Source: Advenella mandrilli (GTDB taxonomy: Bacteria; Pseudomonadota; Gammaproteobacteria; Burkholderiales; Burkholderiaceae_B). Taken from it: 64,000 nucleotides of DNA. The translations under genes were made by a program, and so were the position numbers. The stretch lies in NCBI RefSeq assembly GCF_016595155.1, contig NZ_JAENGP010000014.1, positions 1 to 64,000 on the forward strand, written 5' to 3'. The notes below the pieces were generated by a model. The model was given only the letters and a program-made list of their open reading frames with translations, was not told the DNA's origin and did no database searches. This document shows positions 57,998-64,000 of this stretch, piece after piece; positions within the stretch are counted from its first letter, which is position 1; each line of letters starts with the position of its first letter.

Positions 57998-59052
57998 AAC
58001 AGTTTGCCGTCTTCACCGCGTGAAGGGGGTTGCAGCCCCAGGTGGCGCCATGTGGTTAGCGTGGCAATGCGTCCGCGTGGGGTTCTTTGCAGGTAACCGT
58101 GCTGGATTAAATAAGGTTCAATCACATCTTCAATGGTGTCTCGCTCTTCACCAATGGCAGCGGCCAGGTTATCAACCCCAACCGGGCCGCCATCAAACTT
58201 GTGAATGATGGTGTCCAGCAGCTTGCGATCCATTAAATCCAGCCCTTGCGGGTCAACTTCCAGCATGCTTAAGGCGGCGCTGGCCGACTCAACCGTAATC
58301 ACACCATCCGATTTGACCTCGGCATAATCGCGCACCCGGCGCAGCAGGCGGTTGGCAATGCGTGGCGTGCCCCGTGCGCGGCGGGCAATTTCCCGGGCAC
58401 CGTCTTCGGTCATGGGGGTATTAAGCAAAGCGGCACTACGGCTGACAATTTGGGTCAGGTCTTCGGTGTTGTAGAATTCCAGCCGGGAAACAATCCCGAA
58501 ACGGTCGCGCAAGGGGTTGGTGAGCATGCCTGCCCGGGTCGTGGCACCCACCAGGGTAAAGGGTTGCAAGTCTATCTTGACGCTGCGTGCGGCCGGGCCT
58601 TCGCCAATCAGGATATCAATCTGGAAGTCTTCTAGGGCAGGGTAAAGGATTTCTTCAACCACTGGCGACAGACGATGGATTTCATCAATGAAAAGCACAT
58701 CGTTGGCTTCAAGATTGGTGAGCAGGGCGGCCAGGTCTCCTGGGCGTTCCAGAACGGGACCCGAGGTTTGCCGTAACTGGGAGCCCATTTCATGGGCAAT
58801 AATATGGGCAAGCGTGGTTTTGCCCAACCCCGGAGGGCCAAACAGCAGGACATGATCCAGGGATTCCTGGCGTTTGCGTGCAGCGGTGATGAAAATTTCA
58901 AGCTGTTCGCGCACCCGGTGCTGGCCGGTATATTCGGCCAGGGATTTGGGGCGCAGGGCACGTTCTACCGATTCCTCATTAGGTGAGCTGGCTTGTGGGG
59001 AAACAATCCTGGCGGGAGGGCTGCTGGATAAAGAATCGTTAAAAATGGCCAT
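57994..59052 (-). CDS. ruvB: Holliday junction branch-migration ATPase RuvB
   Basis: 352 aa AAA+ motor. Walker [13 protein letters not shown], Walker [11 protein letters not shown], sensor [10 protein letters not shown] and the C-terminal winged-helix [13 protein letters not shown] at 59052 (MAIFNDSL); the open extension to 59121 passes through a hairpin and is not coding-like. In many proteobacteria ruvB follows ruvA directly; here a TRAP operon lies between. Confidence 0.96.
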   Translation of the reverse strand: MAIFNDSLSSSPPARIVSPQASSPNEESVERALRPKSLAEYTGQHRVREQLEIFITAARKRQESLDHVLLFGPPGLGKTTLAHIIAHEMGSQLRQTSGPVLERPGDLAALLTNLEANDVLFIDEIHRLSPVVEEILYPALEDFQIDILIGEGPAARSVKIDLQPFTLVGATTRAGMLTNPLRDRFGIVSRLEFYNTEDLTQIVSRSAALLNTPMTEDGAREIARRARGTPRIANRLLRRVRDYAEVKSDGVITVESASAALSMLEVDPQGLDLMDRKLLDTIIHKFDGGPVGVDNLAAAIGEERDTIEDVIEPYLIQHGYLQRTPRGRIATLTTWRHLGLQPPSRGEDGKLF

Positions 59053-59074
59053 GGTCGTGCTGCGCAATAATGGA

Positions 59075-59136
59075 AAAAGACATCGCTGTATTGTAATCTC
59101 TTTTGGAGACTGTATGTCCATACAGCGATGTCTTTT
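59075..59136 (-). terminator. Large hairpin between the TRAP operon and ruvB
   Basis: AAAAGACATCGCTGTA (59075-59090) and its perfect complement (59121-59136) enclose 30 bases. On the minus strand a T-run follows, so it should end dctM transcripts. Inside, CTGTATG-TC-CATACAG (about 59110-59125) is another palindrome that competes with the outer stem. Confidence 0.8.
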
Positions 59137-59181
59137 GTTCAGGGCTGGCCAGATGTTGCCATAAGGCCCGTTTTTAATGGC

Positions 59182-60456
59182 TTAGCGATAGGCAAGGTCA
59201 CGTAGTATCAGCGAAATTTCCGGTACATAAGTGATAATCATCAGGCACAATACCGTGACACCGACAAAAGGCAGCAATGGTTTTATCAGCTTTTCAATGG
59301 GCAGTTTGGCTACCGTGCAGGCAGCAAACAGGTTAACGCCAAAGGGTGGGGTAATCATGCCAAGGGCCAGGTTAACCACCATGATGATCCCGAAGTGGGT
59401 GGGGTCAACGCCAAATTTAATGGCAACGGGAAGCAGCAACGGGGCCAGGACCACGATAGAGGCCGAGGTTTCGATGAACATGCCAATGAAGAACAAGGCA
59501 ATATTGACACCTAGCAAGAAGGCGACTTTGTCGCTAAACAGCATGCTGAGCCACTCACCCAGTGCATTAGGTACACCGGCACGGTTTAGCAGGAACCCGA
59601 AAAGACCGGCATTGGCAATCACGAACATGATGACGGCAGTGGCAATCACGGTTTTACGGAAGGTTTCCGACAGCTGCCCAAAGCCAATCGTGCGATAAAT
59701 GAAGATACTGACGATCAGGGCATAAACGACGGCTACCACCGATGCTTCGGTAGGGGTAAAGATCCCGCCATAAATGCCGCCCAGAATAATCACGGGCATA
59801 AGCAGGGCCAGCCATGCCTGCTTGAAGGATTCCCATATGCCAAGGCGGCCTTCGCCATCGTTTTTGCCATAGCCATGGCGTTTGGCATATAGCCATACAT
59901 ACAGTACCAGGGCAAGGGCAATCAGGATACCGGGCAGAATACCGGCAATGAACAATTCGCCCACATCGGTTTCGGTGGAAACCGCAAACAGGATCATGGG
60001 CACGGATGGCGGAATAATAACCCCAAGCTCGGCGGATGTGGCTTGCAAAGAAGCGGCAAACGGTTTGGGATAGCCATGCTTGACCATGGCGGGAATTAAG
60101 ATGGCGCCCACGGCAAAGGTGGTTGCCACGCTTGAACCGGCCACGGCGGCAAAGATCATGCAGGTAATCACGCAACTGCACGCCAGACCGCCTTGCATGT
60201 TGCCCACCAGGCTTTTGGCGAAATTGACCATTCTTGTGGATATGCCTCCCGCTTCCATGAGGTTGCCGGCCAGAATGAAGAAGGGAATGGCCACCAGCGG
60301 GTAAGAGTCTAGCGATGCATAAATTTTTTGGGCGATAACCAGCCAGTTAATACCCGCAACCTGGACACCGACAATACTGGCAAGACCGATGGAAATAGCT
60401 ACTGGTACTGTCAGGACAAAGAACAGCAGCATTGAAATAATCATTAATTGAGACAT
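59182..60456 (-). CDS. dctM: TRAP transporter large membrane subunit (DctM family)
   Basis: 424 aa with about 12 membrane helices; the ion-coupled translocation unit. Family blocks: AIPFFILAGNLMEAGGIS, ATSAELGVIIPPSVPMILFAV, GIFTPTEASVVAVVYAL, and NLALGMITPPFGVNLF. ATG at 60456 (MSQLMIIS); a longer frame would need a TTG start at 60492. Confidence 0.94.
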   Translation of the reverse strand: MSQLMIISMLLFFVLTVPVAISIGLASIVGVQVAGINWLVIAQKIYASLDSYPLVAIPFFILAGNLMEAGGISTRMVNFAKSLVGNMQGGLACSCVITCMIFAAVAGSSVATTFAVGAILIPAMVKHGYPKPFAASLQATSAELGVIIPPSVPMILFAVSTETDVGELFIAGILPGILIALALVLYVWLYAKRHGYGKNDGEGRLGIWESFKQAWLALLMPVIILGGIYGGIFTPTEASVVAVVYALIVSIFIYRTIGFGQLSETFRKTVIATAVIMFVIANAGLFGFLLNRAGVPNALGEWLSMLFSDKVAFLLGVNIALFFIGMFIETSASIVVLAPLLLPVAIKFGVDPTHFGIIMVVNLALGMITPPFGVNLFAACTVAKLPIEKLIKPLLPFVGVTVLCLMIITYVPEISLILRDLAYR

Positions 60457-60498
60457 AAAACCAACCTGAATATTGAGCGATAACGAATGCAACGCGCC

Positions 60499-60996
60499 TT
60501 ACAAAGCGGCGATTTCATCGTTGGATTCAGCTGACCCCTGTGACCAGTGAATAATCACGGCGATCAGGGCCAGAAATGAACCGATTGGAATGGCGGCATA
60601 AATCCAGGCGATACTGAATTCCAGTCCTGCGATGGTCTGGAACCGGAAGCGGTAGGCAGCCATGGCACCCACCCAGGTCAGGATACCCAGGAAGGTGCTG
60701 GTAATAATCATGACCAAGGTCGCCAGCCAGCGTTTGTGTTTTTCATTCAGGGCATTTTCAAGTATTTCCACTTTCAGCATGGCACCCTGGCGACAGGCCA
60801 GTACCAGGCCCAGCAATACAACCCAAATGATGGCGCAGCGGGTCCAGACTTCGGTCCAGTCGGCGGGTGATTCAAAGACAAAGCGGCTGACAACTTGATG
60901 GAATGAGGCAATCACGGCAGAGAGCAGCAGCAATTGCGCCATTATGGACACCAGTCTGAAGACAGACTTGTCCAGTAATTGAGTGAGCGATTTCAT
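60499..60996 (-). CDS. dctQ: TRAP transporter small membrane subunit (DctQ family)
   Basis: 165 aa with four predicted helices. DWTEVWTRCAIIWVVLLGLVLACRQGAMLKVE-type segment (pieces: EVWTRCAIIWVVLLG, GAMLKVEIL) is the DctQ hallmark. Lies 42 bases before dctM and 57 after dctP. Confidence 0.9.
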   Translation of the reverse strand: MKSLTQLLDKSVFRLVSIMAQLLLLSAVIASFHQVVSRFVFESPADWTEVWTRCAIIWVVLLGLVLACRQGAMLKVEILENALNEKHKRWLATLVMIITSTFLGILTWVGAMAAYRFRFQTIAGLEFSIAWIYAAIPIGSFLALIAVIIHWSQGSAESNDEIAAL

Positions 60997-61053
60997 GGCA
61001 ATTTGAAGAGTTAGGGCTGAAAAACCATTCAGCCCCGCAGGAAAAGAAAAAAC

Positions 61054-62037
61054 TTATTTTGTGTTCTGGATGGATTCAATCAGTTCTTTCGAGAATTTCT
61101 TGTGGAATTCAGGATAGACATTGTGAACAATTTTGGCAAATTCGGCACGATCAACATCCTGGGTGATTTCCATGCCTTCTTTGGTCAGTGTTTCAAGACC
61201 TGTTTTTTCTACATTGTCAACGAAATCGCGCATGCTCTTTGCTGCAGCCAATCCGGCTTCCTTGAGTTTTGCCTTGTCTTCGTCAGACATGCTGTCATAA
61301 ACCATGGGGGAAACCACAATCACGGCAGGACCATATACGTGTCCGGTCAGGGACAGGTGTTTTTGCTGGGAGGACAGCTTGGCGGAAACGATCACGGAAA
61401 GCGGGTTTTCCTGGCCATCAATGGTGCCTTGCTGCAGGGCGGTTTGCACTTCAGGCCAGGCCATGGGGGTTGGCAACATGCCCAGTTCCTTGAAAGCGGT
61501 AATGTGAATCGGGTTTTCGGTGGTACGGATTTTCAGGCCTTTCAGGTCTGCCGGTGTCTTGACCGCATGTTTGCTGTTGGTCAGGTGACGGAAGCCCTGC
61601 TCACCCCATGCCAGGGCCACCAGGCCACGTTTGGGGAATTCGGCCAGCAGTTTGTTGCCGATATCACCATCCAGCACTTTGCGGGCATGGTCCAGGTCAC
61701 GGAACAGGAAAGGAATGTCGAAAACACCGGTTTGTGGCACAAAGTTAAGGGTGGCGCCAGTAGATAAAATGGCCGCATCCACCGTACCGATTTGCAGGCC
61801 TTCAATGACTTCACGCTCACCGCCCAGCGCGCTGTTGGCAAACTGTTCAATTTTAATTTCACCGTTGGTGCTTTTGCCAATAGACTCTTCAAAGGCGTTG
61901 GCACCCGCACCGTAATGGGAGTCTTTGGAAAGGGCATAAGCCATTTTCAGGGTTTTCTCGGCCATCGCTGCGCTTGAAAAACACAGGCTGCCGATGGCGG
62001 TGGCAACAAGAACTTTTTTAAACCATTGGGGATGCAT
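61054..62037 (-). CDS. dctP: TRAP transporter substrate-binding protein (DctP family)
   Basis: 327 aa. Signal peptide with cleavage after SSAAMA. The mature protein has ALGGEREVIEGLQIGTVDAAI, the conserved-arginine segment LKGLKIRTTENPIHITAF, and AWPEVQTALQQGTIDGQENP, as in DctP proteins that bind carboxylates through the Arg. The exact acid cannot be told. First gene of dctP-dctQ-dctM and only 38 bases after ruvA. Confidence 0.93.
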   Translation of the reverse strand: MHPQWFKKVLVATAIGSLCFSSAAMAEKTLKMAYALSKDSHYGAGANAFEESIGKSTNGEIKIEQFANSALGGEREVIEGLQIGTVDAAILSTGATLNFVPQTGVFDIPFLFRDLDHARKVLDGDIGNKLLAEFPKRGLVALAWGEQGFRHLTNSKHAVKTPADLKGLKIRTTENPIHITAFKELGMLPTPMAWPEVQTALQQGTIDGQENPLSVIVSAKLSSQQKHLSLTGHVYGPAVIVVSPMVYDSMSDEDKAKLKEAGLAAAKSMRDFVDNVEKTGLETLTKEGMEITQDVDRAEFAKIVHNVYPEFHKKFSKELIESIQNTK

Positions 62038-62075
62038 ATTATTTCCTTGAAATTTGATAATGTAAATTTAATAAA

Positions 62076-62648
62076 TTATTTTGCTAATGATTTCAAAGCC
62101 ATTCGGATGCCATCTGAAACGGTAATTTCAACCGGCAACGTTTTAAGCGCAGCTTGTGACTCCCGCTCTGAATATCCCAAGGCGATCAAGGCATTGAGGA
62201 TATCGGTTTGGCTATGGTTTGCTGGGTTTGTTTGGGTGGAGTGAGTATCTCCCAGTTTGCCGCGCAGTTCAAGCAAAAGGCGCTCGGCGGTTTTTTTTCC
62301 AATACCCGGAACCTTAAGCAGTAAGGCGGCATCCTGGTTGGCGATAGACGCAGCCAGGTCACTGACGCTCATGCCTGAAAGCAGGGCCAGGGCGGTACGC
62401 GAGCCAATGCCGCTGACTTTGATCAGGGCACGGAAAGTACTTCTTTCTGCGGCATGCAGGAAACCAAACAGGGTATGGGCATCTTCCCGGACCGCCAAAT
62501 GCGTGAACAGGGTCACTTTGGCACCCAATTCGGGCAAATCGTACAAAGTACTCATGGGAACATCAATATCGTAACCGACCCCATTGACATCAAGGCAGAT
62601 GGTGGGAGGCAGTTTTTCGATAAGGGTTCCGGTAAGACGTCCAATCAT
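62076..62648 (-). CDS. ruvA: Holliday junction-binding protein RuvA
   Basis: 190 aa. Domain I starts [12 protein letters not shown]; the two helix-hairpin-helix units ([15 protein letters not shown] and [16 protein letters not shown]) bind junction DNA; domain III (about 140-190), with [15 protein letters not shown], contacts RuvB. 20 bases after ruvC. Confidence 0.96.
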   Translation of the reverse strand: MIGRLTGTLIEKLPPTICLDVNGVGYDIDVPMSTLYDLPELGAKVTLFTHLAVREDAHTLFGFLHAAERSTFRALIKVSGIGSRTALALLSGMSVSDLAASIANQDAALLLKVPGIGKKTAERLLLELRGKLGDTHSTQTNPANHSQTDILNALIALGYSERESQAALKTLPVEITVSDGIRMALKSLAK

Positions 62649-62668
62649 AATAATGCACTATAAAAAGG

Positions 62669-63214
62669 TTAACCAATCAGCCTGCCAGCCCGCATGCGGG
62701 GTTGATGGCTTAGCTGGCTTTCTTCGTGAGACTTGAGTTTTTGTGACAGGGGATTGGCATGGGCATGACAAATGGCACAGGCCAGGGCGTCGGCCGAGTC
62801 AGATGAGGGCAAACCATTCAGGGAAAGTAAGTGCTGAACCATTAATTGCACCTGTTCTTTTTTGGCATGCCCATTGCCCACCACGGCTTTCTTGATTTGC
62901 AGAGCCGTGTATTCACTAACATTCAGGTCGCTGTCCGCCAGCGCGCACATGGCGGCTCCGCGTGCTTGCCCAAGTAACAGCGTGGATACCGGGTTAGCAT
63001 TAACAAACACTTTTTCCAGTGCCGAGTCGTCTGGCCGGTGGGTCTGGATAACCTCACGAATGTTATCCAGAATGGCTTTCAGGCGTAGGTGCAGGGGCAG
63101 GTCGGTGGGAACCACAATGGTTCCGCTGGCCACATATTGAATGCGCATACCGCTGGCCTCAATCACACCGAAACCGGTGCGGCGAAGGCCAGGATCAATA
63201 CCAAGTATGCGCAT
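62669..63214 (-). CDS. ruvC: Holliday junction resolvase RuvC
   Basis: 181 aa. Catalytic acids: Asp in [14 protein letters not shown], Glu in [12 protein letters not shown], and the Asp pair in [16 protein letters not shown]. The GxxRG-type loop reads GQARGAAM. A short basic tail follows. Six bases after purH. Confidence 0.96.
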   Translation of the reverse strand: MRILGIDPGLRRTGFGVIEASGMRIQYVASGTIVVPTDLPLHLRLKAILDNIREVIQTHRPDDSALEKVFVNANPVSTLLLGQARGAAMCALADSDLNVSEYTALQIKKAVVGNGHAKKEQVQLMVQHLLSLNGLPSSDSADALACAICHAHANPLSQKLKSHEESQLSHQPRMRAGRLIG

Positions 63215-63220
63215 TGCGGA

Positions 63221-64000
63221 TTAGTGACGGAAGTGGCGGGTGCCGGTAAAGACCATGGCAATACCCTGTTCGTCGGCGGCGGCAATCACTTCATCGTCGC
63301 GGATGCTGCCACCCGGTTGAATGATGCAGTTGGCACCAGCGGCAACAATAACGTCCAGGCCGTCACGGAACGGGAAGAAAGCATCAGACGCAGCGGCAGA
63401 GTTCTTCAGGGACAGGCCAGCGTTTTCCGCTTTGATGGAAGCGATGCGGGCAGAGTCGATACGGCTCATTTGGCCGGCGCCTACGCCCATGGTCATGCCA
63501 TCGGCACAAAATACGATGGCGTTTGACTTGACGAATTTGGCGACGTTCCAGGCAAACAGCAGGTCTTGCATTTGCTGTTCGGTGGGTTGCTTCTTGGTCA
63601 CTACTTTCAGGGTGCTGGTATCAAGCTCGAAGGCATCCGGGTCTTGGACCAGCCAGCCACCGCCCACGCGTTTGATGTCAAAATCGTTTTTACCATTGCC
63701 TATTGCCAGCTCAAGGACGCGGACATTTTTCTTGGCGGCCAGCAATTCCAGGGCTTCGGCCGTATAAGAAGGAGCCAGCAGGACTTCCATGAATTGTTCG
63801 CTGACGGCCTGTGCGGTAGCCAGATCGACCTGACGGTTAAAGGCAATAATGCCGCCAAAAGCGGATGTGGGGTCAGTCTTGAAAGCTTTCTGGTAAGCGG
63901 CAATAGCGGATTCGGCAACGGCAACACCGCAGGGGTTGGCGTGCTTGACAATCACGCAGGCGGGTGCCTCGAAGGTACGTACGCATTCCCATGCCGCATC
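63221..64000 (-). CDS. purH: PurH, C-terminal part (AICAR transformylase / IMP cyclohydrolase), cut by window edge
   Basis: 259 codons of the 3' part; the frame is open through base 64000, starting [16 protein letters not shown]. The AICAR transformylase domain is recognised by KHANPCGVA with its catalytic Lys-His, [12 protein letters not shown], and [19 protein letters not shown]-like tail (pieces: [22 protein letters not shown]). The N-terminal cyclohydrolase domain lies outside the window. It adds a formyl group to AICAR and closes the ring to IMP. Upstream of ruvC on the same strand. Confidence 0.96.
   Translation of the reverse strand, partial: DAAWECVRTFEAPACVIVKHANPCGVAVAESAIAAYQKAFKTDPTSAFGGIIAFNRQVDLATAQAVSEQFMEVLLAPSYTAEALELLAAKKNVRVLELAIGNGKNDFDIKRVGGGWLVQDPDAFELDTSTLKVVTKKQPTEQQMQDLLFAWNVAKFVKSNAIVFCADGMTMGVGAGQMSRIDSARIASIKAENAGLSLKNSAAASDAFFPFRDGLDVIVAAGANCIIQPGGSIRDDEVIAAADEQGIAMVFTGTRHFRH

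Noticed and set aside
1-64000. Mobile elements, CRISPR arrays, prophage or defence islands
   Set aside because: No transposase, integrase, regularly spaced repeats or phage genes were seen on either strand.

Overview
The window is a piece of a betaproteobacterial chromosome, most likely from the Burkholderiales family Alcaligenaceae (the Bordetella/Advenella side). The clues are a fused murE-murF gene inside a complete division and cell-wall (dcw) cluster, a bhu/hmu-type heme operon, a class I phaC-phaB pair, a SWIB-domain protein near the rRNA operon, and the lpxC / DUF721 / M23 / secA order. Species is not assigned. Base composition looks balanced in genes and AT-rich between them. No phage, insertion sequence, CRISPR array or plasmid function was seen; this is core chromosome with a few accessory operons.

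Layout. 1-157: end of an rRNA operon (5S rRNA and terminator). 477-4800: SWIB protein, pyrC, an O-methyltransferase and uup. 4901-5290: RNase P RNA. 5496-23902: the dcw cluster, mraZ-rsmH-ftsL-ftsI-murEF-mraY-murD-ftsW-murG-murC-ddl-ftsQ-ftsA-ftsZ-lpxC, mostly with 4-base stop/start overlaps, making peptidoglycan precursor and the divisome. 23899-28354: dciA-like gene, an M23 peptidase and secA. 28485-30844: suhB-like and mgtE. 30952-36087: mnmC, a GH31-family protein and a polysaccharide deacetylase. 36215-38728: metNIQ methionine importer. 38782-39210: three tRNA-Lys genes. 39328-41955: two YeeE/YedE half-transporters with a SulP permease. 42113-43297: rraA-like and a glutathione transferase. 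43397-45939: phaC-phaB. 46197-52223: heme receptor, heme-handling protein and heme ABC importer. 52306-53317: azlCD. 53400-55512: thiO-thiS-thiG. 55631-57997: a secreted orphan and recQ. 57994-63214: ruvC, ruvA and ruvB, with a TRAP transporter (dctPQM) lodged between ruvA and ruvB. 63221-64000: 3' part of purH.

Points of most interest: (i) the GH31 protein keeps the fold signatures but appears to have lost the catalytic Asp residues; (ii) MnmC keeps its FAD oxidoreductase half while its methyltransferase half has lost the SAM-binding signature; (iii) mraZ and ftsZ, at opposite ends of the dcw cluster, share a 19-21 nt leader element; (iv) tandem TGGGG-type MraZ boxes overlap the mraZ ribosome-binding site; (v) a perfect FNR-type palindrome lies next to a Fur-box promoter between phaC and the heme receptor; (vi) the ruv genes are split by a TRAP operon. 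I found no clearly new multi-gene system. The GH31-like/deacetylase pair is the best candidate for undescribed biology.
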